Source: a bacterium (lineage in GTDB: Bacteria; Patescibacteriota; Gracilibacteria; UM-FILTER-43-11). Taken from it: a stretch of DNA of 6,641 nt. The translations under genes and the position numbers were made by a program. Below, in pieces: positions 1 to 6,080 of this stretch. The stretch covers positions 1 through 6,641 of the forward strand of contig JAUHXI010000079.1 of assembly GCA_030426875.1 (NCBI GenBank). The letters are read 5' to 3'. Position 1 is the stretch's first letter; every line of letters starts with the position of its first letter. The notes under the pieces were generated by a model that worked only from the letters and a program-made list of their open reading frames with translations, did no database searches and was not told the DNA's origin.

Positions 1-94
1 AACGTAGTTTAGACAATCTTCTGAAGATACTCTTTTATTTTCGTAAATACAAATAGTACCCACAGGTTTAGTTTACAGTGGGCAGGTGAAACAC

Positions 95-123
95 TTGAAA
101 AATAAATTATAACATGCTATAAT
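95..123 (+). promoter_or_regulatory. Sigma-70-type promoter with extended -10
   Basis: A -35 hexamer TTGAAA (95-100) is followed after exactly 17 bases by a perfect -10 TATAAT (118-123). TG at 115-116 gives an extended -10 (TGCTATAAT). Transcription should start near 130, leaving a leader of only about 14 bases before the ATG at 144. It probably drives the RsbW-like gene and perhaps the next two genes. The match is seen directly; the start site is inferred. Confidence 0.8.
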
Positions 124-143
124 AAGGAGAAACCCAAAACAAA

Positions 144-710
144 ATGGAAAATCTCGCTCAAACCATGCAAAGAGCAACGGTTGCGACGGATCCTAACCAT
201 CCCAAAACGCAAAGTGTCTTAAATAAGACGCAAAACCCACATGCTCAAGAGGAGCCCCTAAAAATTACCATCATTTTGCCCACCAATGCCTACTTTATGT
301 CTGGCATTAGAGACTTCACGATGACTGTCACTCAAAACATGACAGGCTTTTCGGAACAGTGGGCATATCGATTTCAATCCGTGGTAGACGAACTCACCAA
401 CAACGCCATTGAATTTGGATCAGCTCCTGGAGACAACATCAAAGTCACCTTTGTAAGTGTAAAGAATAAATACATCGAAGTTTTCATCGAAGACACCGGA
501 AACGGACCCAACAAAAAAACAGCTGCCGATATGATGCAATACCTGGACGATCACAAAGATGTTGATCCAACCACCATCACGACGATTAGAGGGCGAGGTC
601 TCTCACAAATCGTTTCAAATTGGGCCGATACCATCGAATTCGCCGACAACGAAAATGGTGGACTTACAGCCCATGTAATCAAGCGATTTGATTTAGAAGA
701 ACAAGCTTAG
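144..710 (+). CDS. RsbW/SpoIIAB-like ATP-binding anti-sigma regulatory protein
   Basis: This 188-residue protein has a GHKL (HATPase_c) fold of the RsbW/SpoIIAB type. Proteins of this family bind a sigma factor or other target and phosphorylate a STAS-domain partner on serine. Visible motifs are the N box with Glu83 and Asn87 (DELTNNA), the G1 box DTGNG at 117-121, and the glycine-rich G2 box RGRGL at 149-153. The family core starts near residue 38. The first ~37 residues are a polar, Thr/Gln/Asn-rich extension not needed for the fold, probably disordered. The ATG sits about 14 bases after the predicted transcription start. The AAGGAG at 124-129 is too far upstream and likely lies before the transcript begins, so it probably does not act as a ribosome binding site. 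The STAS-domain gene follows after 67 bases, the usual partner arrangement. No sigma factor or PP2C phosphatase gene is in the window, so the true target is unknown. The class is clear; whether it is an anti-sigma factor or another serine kinase/switch protein is not. Confidence 0.85.
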   Translation: MENLAQTMQRATVATDPNHPKTQSVLNKTQNPHAQEEPLKITIILPTNAYFMSGIRDFTMTVTQNMTGFSEQWAYRFQSVVDELTNNAIEFGSAPGDNIKVTFVSVKNKYIEVFIEDTGNGPNKKTAADMMQYLDDHKDVDPTTITTIRGRGLSQIVSNWADTIEFADNENGGLTAHVIKRFDLEEQA

Positions 711-742
711 TTAATTCTTAATTTAACAAGCAAAGAAAAAGA

Positions 743-771
743 TTAGAATTTAAAATTTAGAATTTAAAATT
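743..771 (+). repeat. Tandem AT-rich 14-bp repeat in the intergenic gap
   Basis: The unit TTAGAATTTAAAAT occurs twice head to tail (743-756 and 757-770), just upstream of the STAS gene start at 778. Its core AAAATTTAGAATT (752-764) recurs in inverted orientation at 4378-4390 after hisS. It may be a remnant of a small intergenic repeat family, or AT-rich sequence that looks similar by chance. It leaves the STAS gene without any purine-rich Shine-Dalgarno site. Confidence 0.6.
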
Positions 772-777
772 AAAACA

Positions 778-1326
778 ATGTCAGACGTTCAAATTTCATT
801 CAATGACATGACCATTGGCAACAAACCAGCTAAAATGATCCTATTCGTGGGTCAATTAGATGAAACCAATGTGGATCATGAGGCTAAAAAAATCTATCAA
901 GTCATCACAGAGATGGCCGAACCTTTATTGATGCTAGATTTTTCAGCCCTAGAGTACATGAATTCAAAATCCATTGGCTATCTGACCGACTGGTTCACCC
1001 AAGCGTCAGCTAAAAATGGATCCATTGCCATCATTGCCCCCAAGCCGAATATTTTAGACATTCTAAAAGTAGTGGGCATCACTCAAATCATCCAAATTTA
1101 TAATACAGCAGAAGAAGCACGTGTAAGCATGGTAGGAACTGAGACCACTACCCCCACTCAAACCGCTTCAATCCCAGAGCCCACCACACAGCAGACAACT
1201 CCAACAGCCATACCTACCCCCCTACAACAAACGGCAAATACGGAGTCAATAGAAGTAGGAAATGACGGCCTTCAAACAAACAACAACACACAAGACAATC
1301 CTAATGACACAACAGGTCAATACTAA
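778..1326 (+). CDS. STAS-domain anti-sigma factor antagonist-like protein
   Basis: Residues 1-~118 form a STAS domain of the RsbV/SpoIIAA type: an early beta hairpin with VGQLDETN (24-31), then the signature strand and loop LDFSALEYMNSKSIGYL (53-69). By alignment with the SpoIIAA motif (F-M-D-S-S-G-L-G), Ser63 is the likely phosphorylation site. The adjacent conserved Asp and Ser-Gly are replaced by Asn and Lys-Ser, so the loop is divergent. In partner-switching systems the unphosphorylated form binds the RsbW-type protein and frees its target; here the upstream neighbour is the obvious partner. Residues ~121-182 are a low-complexity tail rich in Thr, Gln, Pro and Asn, unusual because most RsbV proteins end with the STAS domain at about 110 residues. 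The tail has no membrane segment or recognised motif. The start has no Shine-Dalgarno sequence. Family assignment is good; the role and the use of Ser63 are inferred. Confidence 0.83.
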   Translation: MSDVQISFNDMTIGNKPAKMILFVGQLDETNVDHEAKKIYQVITEMAEPLLMLDFSALEYMNSKSIGYLTDWFTQASAKNGSIAIIAPKPNILDILKVVGITQIIQIYNTAEEARVSMVGTETTTPTQTASIPEPTTQQTTPTAIPTPLQQTANTESIEVGNDGLQTNNNTQDNPNDTTGQY

Positions 1327-1398
1327 GCAAAGGGCAACTTAGCCTATATCCTTCATTTAAAAAGGGTATTTAAAAGCAGTTCTTAAACAAGCGCAATC

Positions 1399-2835
1399 AT
1401 GAAGAAAGCACTCATTATCCTGTTCATCATCATTATGGGCTTGAGCGTTTTTTTGATACGAGAATTCATGTTTCCAAATACGAATAAAAGCCAGTTGATC
1501 ATTTCAACCAATACAGCGGCAACTGATATTTCCCCCTATAGCCTTAATCTAAACAATTTAACTCGAACGGCAAATATATATGAAGGGCTGGTCGCCTTAG
1601 ACAAAAATCTAAGCCCAACCCCTGCTTTAGGGGTGAGCTGGGGCAATACAGATGCCAACACCTGGGAATTCAGCTTAAGGCAAGGGGTCAGCTTTCATGA
1701 CGGTAGCCCATTTGGAGCTGAAGATGTGATCCGAGCCCTTGAAGCCGGCAAAGCCTCAGAAAACCCCTTGATCCTACCCCTTATAGAGAATATTGAAGGA
1801 ATTGAAATCATCAACCCAAACAAAATTCAAATCAAAACAACAGATCCCGACCCACTCTTATTGTCAAAGCTCAGCAAATTATTCATTCATAAAGAAGGTA
1901 CTATCGGTACAGGACCCTATCAATTGAAGCAATGGGTGCCGGGGCAAAGCATGGAACTTGAACGCTTTGAAGCCTACTGGGGAGCTAAGCCTGACTTTAA
2001 AAACCTTGAGTATGTAGTGGAAGCAAATAGAATTGAAAGAGAAAATGGTTTTATGGAAGGGGAAATTGACATGCTAACCAATGTGACAGATGGGCAAATG
2101 GATGAGTTGAATGAAGGTCAAATTAAAACAGGTTATGGACTTGAAGTGATTTTTTTAAGGTTTAATTTAAAAGATCCAATTTTTAGCCAAAAGCCCATCC
2201 GAGAAGCCGTACAAAAACTAATGAATCCTGAGGTCATAGAGCGCATTGGTGGCAATAAAACTCGGGTTGCAACTCAATTTATAGCCCAAGGTGTCTTTGG
2301 TTACAATGAAGCAATAAATCCCATTGAGTACCAAGAAAATCTAGAGCCCCAAGATATTTTTGGCGTCAAAAAAGAGCCCATCACCCTAGATTATCTAGAA
2401 AGCTACGAAGCCCTGAGTGACTACGTAAGCAGTCAATTGGAAAAAGCTGGCTTCTCAGTCACAAAAAATATCTTGGAACCTGAAGCCTTATTAGAAAAAA
2501 TTAAAAATGGAGACTCGCAACTCTACCTTTTAGGCTGGCAAGCAGCAGATGGAGATGCAGGAAGTTTTTTTGAAAGCTTCGTTCACAGCGATGGAAATTT
2601 CAACAAGCAAAATTATCAGAACGAATCAATTGACGCCATGATTGAAATCAGTCGGAAGGAAATGGATACAGAAAAACGTTTAAAAATACTCCAAGAAATC
2701 GGATTAGAACTTCAAAATGACCTCATCGGAATCCCTTTATTTGAAACCCCTCGGCATTACGCCATTCAAGATGATCTCAAATGGGAACCCCGGCTTGATG
2801 GATTGGCGTTGGGCAGTGAAGTCAGCAATGACTGA
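1399..2835 (+). CDS. Membrane-anchored family-5 (peptide/nickel-type) extracellular solute-binding protein
   Basis: This 478-residue protein belongs to the SBP_bac_5 family (DppA/OppA/NikA-like), which delivers peptides, nickel or other small solutes to ABC importers. Seen features are a Lys-Lys start and one hydrophobic segment (about 4-20), then the family landmarks: IYEGLVALDKNLSPTPALG (60-78), the WEFSLRQGVSFHDGSPFGAEDV block (89-110), and GTGPYQLKQW with the following ERFEAYWG (170-195). The C-terminal lobe is recognisable to the end. The protein contains no cysteine, so there is no lipobox. The N-terminus is either an uncleaved anchor or an ordinary signal peptide, placing the binding domain outside the membrane. 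At 478 residues it is somewhat shorter than most family members (roughly 500-550). No permease or ATPase genes accompany it, and it lies 72 bases after the STAS gene, probably in the same transcription unit. No Shine-Dalgarno site precedes the ATG. The ligand cannot be predicted from sequence. Confidence 0.88.
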   Translation: MKKALIILFIIIMGLSVFLIREFMFPNTNKSQLIISTNTAATDISPYSLNLNNLTRTANIYEGLVALDKNLSPTPALGVSWGNTDANTWEFSLRQGVSFHDGSPFGAEDVIRALEAGKASENPLILPLIENIEGIEIINPNKIQIKTTDPDPLLLSKLSKLFIHKEGTIGTGPYQLKQWVPGQSMELERFEAYWGAKPDFKNLEYVVEANRIERENGFMEGEIDMLTNVTDGQMDELNEGQIKTGYGLEVIFLRFNLKDPIFSQKPIREAVQKLMNPEVIERIGGNKTRVATQFIAQGVFGYNEAINPIEYQENLEPQDIFGVKKEPITLDYLESYEALSDYVSSQLEKAGFSVTKNILEPEALLEKIKNGDSQLYLLGWQAADGDAGSFFESFVHSDGNFNKQNYQNESIDAMIEISRKEMDTEKRLKILQEIGLELQNDLIGIPLFETPRHYAIQDDLKWEPRLDGLALGSEVSND

Positions 2836-2939
2836 ATGAAAAAAGTTTTAAGTTAAAGAATTTCAAAAAAGTGGAATGTATAAAAAAATGTAACTTAGAT
2901 CAAATGAAATGAGAATGAATTAGGTGAGTTTAATTTTAA

Positions 2940-2956
2940 ACAGAAAAAGCTTCTGT
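2940..2956 (+). terminator. Weak hairpin after the solute-binding protein gene
   Basis: ACAGAA (2940-2945) and TTCTGT (2951-2956) can pair as a 6-bp stem with a 5-base loop, followed by ATCATTTT. The stem is short and AT-rich and the T run is interrupted, so this is at best a weak intrinsic terminator about 100 bases after the stop codon. The rest of the 2836-3048 gap is AT-rich with no other clear structure. Confidence 0.25.
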
Positions 2957-3014
2957 ATCATTTTAAATTTAGATTTTACAAAAAAAGTGAACCTTCCAGA
3001 ACACTAAAAAATTT

Positions 3015-3022
3015 GCTAAGAT
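3015..3022 (+). promoter_or_regulatory. Possible extended -10 promoter for hisS
   Basis: TGCTAAGAT (3014-3022, with TG at 3014-3015) resembles an extended -10 (TGnTATAAT). No good -35 lies 16-18 bases upstream. If used, transcription would begin near 3029 with a ~20-base leader that has no Shine-Dalgarno site, much like the promoter at 95-123. This is a tentative call from one element only. Confidence 0.35.
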
Positions 3023-3048
3023 GAGTAAGTTATAAGTAACCCCACCCA

Positions 3049-4359
3049 ATGTCCACCCCAACGTATCAATCTGCAAAAGGTGCTCACGACATACTGCCTG
3101 ATGACCACCTTTATTTTTCGTTCTTCAAAAAAGTCGCCAGACACCATTGTCGTCGAGCTGGGTTCAGACGAATTAGCACCCCCATATTTGAGAATGCTGA
3201 ACTTTTTGAGAATGCAGTGGGAAAAGGAACTGACATTGTTGAAAAAAAAATATACACCCTCAAAAACGAAAGTGGAGCGCAATTAGCCCTACGCCCTGAA
3301 GGCACAGCACCAGTCGTAAGAGCTTATTTGGAACATGACATGCAAGCGTTACCCAATCCAGTTGAACTCTATTACATCGAAGCATTTTTCCAGCAGGACA
3401 ACACTCGACCAGGTGGCTACCATCAATTTCATCAATTTTCTGTAGAAGTGATTGGTGAAGATGACCCAGCCATCGATGCCCAGGTCATCAATTTGATCCA
3501 CCGCATCAATCAAGACCTTGGCATTGCCGATCAACTCACCTTGCAACTCAATACGATTGGAAGCATGGAAGATCGAATGAAATTCAAAGAGGATCTGGTG
3601 AATTACTACACAGGAAAAGAACGGAGCATGTGTGAGAATTGCAAACGCTGCTTGAATGAAAATCCAATGCGACTCCTGAATTGTAAAGAGGAAGATTGCC
3701 AGATCTTAGCCTCGATGGCACCCAAATTAGAAACGATACTGAGTGATGAAAGTAAGGAGCATTTTCAACTCGTTCGAGACTATTTAGATGAATTAGGAGT
3801 CAAATATGAGCTCAATCCCCTGCTCGTTCGTGGTCTAGACTATTACACCCACACCGTTTTTGAATTTTGGAGTGAGCAAGAAGGGGTTCAACATGTTGTC
3901 GGAGGGGGTGGCCGCTATAATGAATTAGTAGAGCGCATGGGGGGTGAACCCACCCCAGCCATCGGCTTTTCAACCGAAATTGAAAGTGCCATTGCCCATA
4001 TGAAGGAAGCTGGAATCAAACCGCCCAACAAAGACAAGGTAGACATTTTCTTCGCTCAACTTGGATTAGTGGCCAAAAAGAAATCACTCCCACTCATTCA
4101 AGCCCTTAGAGATCAAGGTATCAATACTGTGGGAGCCGTCGGAAAATCATCCATGAAAGGGCAAATTGGTCTAGCCAGCGAACTCAATGCCCGCTACAGC
4201 TTGATTCTGGGACAAGTAGAAGTCAGAGATGGCACCATCATTTTAAGAGACATGAAGCGTGGGAGCCAAGAAACCATTCCCGTAGAAGGCATTATCGAAA
4301 AAATGCTTGAACTATTGGGGGGTAAAAAGCTATCAGATAAAAAGTTGTGGGAGGAGTAG
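3049..4359 (+). CDS. hisS: Histidyl-tRNA synthetase (histidine--tRNA ligase) with divergent class II motifs
   Basis: HisRS joins histidine to tRNA-His in the cytoplasm using ATP. The 436-residue protein has the full HisRS layout: motif 1 region (38-53), the LRPEGT histidine/ATP segment (81-86), the FHQFSVEVIG block of motif 2 (127-136), a cysteine-rich insertion (Cys195, 198, 201, 212, 217), the HisRS-specific RGLDYYTHTVFEFW (261-274), GGGGRYNELV (285-294), and a C-terminal anticodon-binding domain (~330-422) including GKSSMKGQ (365-372). The anticodon domain and the RGLDYY signature argue against the shorter regulatory paralogue HisZ. The oddity is in the ATP site: the usual motif 2 FRxE/D becomes FQQD (114-117), the arginines of the following GRYR become GGYH (122-125), and the motif 3 GLER arginine falls at Ser313 (IES, 311-313). 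The ATG at 3049 gives the expected N-terminus (YQSAKGAHDILP). No Shine-Dalgarno site is seen. The family call is firm; normal aminoacylation activity is less certain. Confidence 0.9.
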   Translation: MSTPTYQSAKGAHDILPDDHLYFSFFKKVARHHCRRAGFRRISTPIFENAELFENAVGKGTDIVEKKIYTLKNESGAQLALRPEGTAPVVRAYLEHDMQALPNPVELYYIEAFFQQDNTRPGGYHQFHQFSVEVIGEDDPAIDAQVINLIHRINQDLGIADQLTLQLNTIGSMEDRMKFKEDLVNYYTGKERSMCENCKRCLNENPMRLLNCKEEDCQILASMAPKLETILSDESKEHFQLVRDYLDELGVKYELNPLLVRGLDYYTHTVFEFWSEQEGVQHVVGGGGRYNELVERMGGEPTPAIGFSTEIESAIAHMKEAGIKPPNKDKVDIFFAQLGLVAKKKSLPLIQALRDQGINTVGAVGKSSMKGQIGLASELNARYSLILGQVEVRDGTIILRDMKRGSQETIPVEGIIEKMLELLGGKKLSDKKLWEE

Positions 4360-4361
4360 TA

Positions 4362-4490
4362 GCAATTTTAAATTTTTAATTCTAAATTTTTTATTTAACT
4401 TGAAATGAATCAAGATCCACAGACCACTTAAGTAATTGCCTTGAGATAATCAAATCATTTTGAAATTTATAACTTAAAATTTAAAATTGC
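4362..4490. repeat. Intergenic segment bounded by inverted repeats
   Basis: GCAATTTTAAATTTT (4362-4376) is repeated exactly as its reverse complement at 4476-4490. The similarity continues inward imperfectly for about 15 more bases on each side (about 10 of 15 match). The 129-bp segment fills nearly the whole gap between hisS and the aroE-like gene, and its right arm contains the predicted TTG start at 4487. It could be a small non-autonomous repeat element or a long-range RNA stem. No flanking target-site duplication is seen, and AT-rich composition raises the chance of coincidence. Confidence 0.5.
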
Positions 4491-5305
4491 AAAAGCGATA
4501 CGGAATCATTGGGAGTTCAGAAAAAAACCCACTCATTCGAGCCATGCATCAAGCTGCATTTGAAGCTGAAAAAATTAAATTTGAATTTGAACAGTTTGAA
4601 TTAGATTTAGGTGATCCTGATGGGCTAGCCAATTTTTGCTATGAAACGGATTTAAACAAAATTGCAGGTTTTGCAGTGACCGGCGAACTTCAAACGGATC
4701 TCATGGATTTTTTGGATTATCATGATCCATTGACTAAGAAATTAGGATTTGTGAATACCGTGAAAAATGAAGATTCCAATTTAAATGGCTACAACAGTAA
4801 AGTCACCGGCTTGATTCAGGCCTTAAAAGAAGAGACGAGCTTAAAAAATGAAACCGTGTTGGTCATGGGAGTTGGAATAGAGGCGGAAACAGCCATCTAT
4901 GCCTGCAAAGAATTTGGGGCTGAGGTTTTTGTATGGAGTCAAAACCATAAGGCAGCTGAATCATTGGCGGAAAACTTTGACGTGGAAGCCATCGACTTTA
5001 GAAGAATTAAAGAAATGGGGTTTGATGTGATCATCAACGGCACAACCATTGGAGCAAGCCCTCAAATTGAACAAAGCTTACTGACAGCGGATCAAATCAA
5101 AAAACACTCCCTGGTGGTAGAAACCATTTTTAACCCCCTAAAAACACAGCTCATACGAGAAGCTCAAAAAGCTGAGGCTGAAGTGATCACAGCGGATCGA
5201 ATACTATTGCATGAAACAGCAGGGCAATTCGAAGTATGGCTTGGAAAAACGGCCCCATTTGAATCAATGGAAAAAGCCCTTCATGAAGAAATAAATTCAC
5301 ATTGA
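4487..5305 (+). CDS. Shikimate-dehydrogenase-fold protein lacking canonical active-site residues
   Basis: This 272-residue protein has the length and two-domain order of AroE, which reduces 3-dehydroshikimate with NADPH. The fold is recognisable from YGIIG (5-9), GFVNTV (87-92), GYNSKVTGL (101-109), the Rossmann segment VLVMGVGIEAETA (124-136), INGTTIGASP (183-192), FNPLKTQLIREA (215-226) and GQFEVW (246-251). The functional positions are mostly changed. The shikimate-binding SxS after the first strand reads P-L-I (15-17); the N-V-T-x-P-x-K segment reads AVTGELQ (63-69), losing Asn and the catalytic Lys; the Asp of NTD is Lys105; the Gln near the C-terminus is Glu243; and the NADP-binding NRT is SQN (151-153). 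Only Asn90 and Thr65 remain. It is therefore unlikely to be a working shikimate dehydrogenase and may be a repurposed or non-catalytic relative. TTG is chosen as start because it places YGIIG at residue 5 and no ATG is nearby. The nth gene follows with a 2-base gap, suggesting co-expression. Confidence 0.75.
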   Translation: MQKRYGIIGSSEKNPLIRAMHQAAFEAEKIKFEFEQFELDLGDPDGLANFCYETDLNKIAGFAVTGELQTDLMDFLDYHDPLTKKLGFVNTVKNEDSNLNGYNSKVTGLIQALKEETSLKNETVLVMGVGIEAETAIYACKEFGAEVFVWSQNHKAAESLAENFDVEAIDFRRIKEMGFDVIINGTTIGASPQIEQSLLTADQIKKHSLVVETIFNPLKTQLIREAQKAEAEVITADRILLHETAGQFEVWLGKTAPFESMEKALHEEINSH

Positions 5306-5307
5306 AC

Positions 5308-5949
5308 ATGAAACGTTCAGAGAAAGCGCAAAAAATCATGGCAATTTTGGATGAGCTTTATCCTAAAACTCCCATCCCCCTCAAGCACAAGCAAAAGAAT
5401 GTGTTCACGTTTTTAGTGGCTGTGCTTCTTTCTGCCCGAGCAACAGATGTGAGTGTGAATAAAGTGACACCCGCTCTCTTTAAACTCGCTGATACCCCAC
5501 AAACAATGCAACACGTGCCCGTAGAGGAAATTCGAAAGATCATCAAACCCGTCGGCCTCTCCCCTACTAAGGCAAAGAATGTGAAAGCCCTGAGCAAGAT
5601 TTTGGTGGACAAGTATGATGCTGAAGTTCCCAAGAGTTTTGAGGAATTGGAGGCGTTACCTGGCGTGGGTCACAAAACGGCCTCTGTTGTAATGTCCCAA
5701 GCCTTCAAGATTCCTGCCATGCCTGTGGACACACACATTCACCGGCTTGCCTACCGCTGGGGGCTGAGCAATGGTAAGAATGTCGTTCAAACGGAGAGGG
5801 ATTTGAAAAAGTGTTTCCCAAAAGAAAAATGGAACAAACTCCACCTTCAAATCATCTTTTTTGGCAGAGAATACTGCCCTGCCCTTAGGCATGACTTCAA
5901 AAAATGCCTGATTTGCTCTCAATTTGGACGAAAATCTTTGTTCAAATAA
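5308..5949 (+). CDS. nth: Endonuclease III, DNA glycosylase/AP lyase
   Basis: Nth removes oxidised pyrimidines from DNA and cleaves the abasic site during base excision repair. Counting from ATG 5308 (213 residues, the normal size), the protein shows LLSARATDVSVNKVTP (40-55), the helix-hairpin-helix LPGVGHKTA (117-125) with catalytic Lys123, and PVDTHIHRL (139-147) with catalytic Asp141. At the C-terminus Cys190, Cys200 and Cys203 are spaced C-x9-C-x2-C, with His195 between them and no fourth cysteine. The Escherichia coli 4Fe-4S motif is C-x6-C-x2-C-x5-C. The Gln that E. coli Nth uses in SAQATD is Arg here. The ATG at 5308 is preferred over an in-frame TTG at 5302 because it starts just after the upstream TGA (5303-5305). 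The gene is probably translated together with the aroE-like gene. Its last two sense codons and stop lie inside a palindrome. Catalytic function is well supported; presence of a complete iron-sulphur cluster is doubtful. Confidence 0.92.
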   Translation: MKRSEKAQKIMAILDELYPKTPIPLKHKQKNVFTFLVAVLLSARATDVSVNKVTPALFKLADTPQTMQHVPVEEIRKIIKPVGLSPTKAKNVKALSKILVDKYDAEVPKSFEELEALPGVGHKTASVVMSQAFKIPAMPVDTHIHRLAYRWGLSNGKNVVQTERDLKKCFPKEKWNKLHLQIIFFGREYCPALRHDFKKCLICSQFGRKSLFK

Positions 5950-5976
5950 TTTATTCATGAATAAATTATTTGAACA
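5939..5976. repeat. Perfect 38-bp palindrome at the nth stop codon
   Basis: TGTTCAAATAATTTATTCA (5939-5957) is followed at once by its exact reverse complement (5958-5976), with no spacer. It begins inside nth and includes the TAA at 5947-5949. RNA from either strand can form a hairpin of up to about 17 bp. On the + strand no T run follows (the next bases are GTAAAAAATG), so it is not a textbook intrinsic terminator. It may serve as a 3'-end RNA stabiliser, a terminator of unusual kind, or a binding site for a dimeric protein. Confidence 0.85.
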
Positions 5977-6080
5977 GTAAAAAATGACTTTAAATCAACC
6001 AAGGAAATTATCCTGCCTACCCCCCATTCACAATACCATATAAATAAAGTGTACAAATTTAATTTGAAATCAAAGAAAAC

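Noticed and set aside
16..28. Small hairpin ATCTTC-T-GAAGAT followed by a T-rich stretch, as a terminator of an upstream gene
   Set aside because: The real stem is about 5 AT-rich base pairs and the T run is interrupted; no upstream gene is visible to support it.
59..82. CCCAC/GTGGG inverted repeat upstream of the first promoter as an operator or riboswitch
   Set aside because: The stem is only 5 bp with a 14-base loop, with no further pairing and no known riboswitch pattern.
3016..3546. Overlapping open frames on both strands within the start of hisS
   Set aside because: They lie in other frames of a clearly conserved HisRS coding sequence, have no recognisable domains, and look like shadows of it.
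3049..4359. HisZ, the regulatory paralogue of HisRS, as the identity of this gene
   Set aside because: The protein keeps the RGLDYY signature and a complete C-terminal anticodon-binding domain, which HisZ proteins lack.
5358..5958. Two - strand open frames over nth
   Set aside because: The + strand encodes a full endonuclease III with catalytic motifs; the antisense translations resemble no family.
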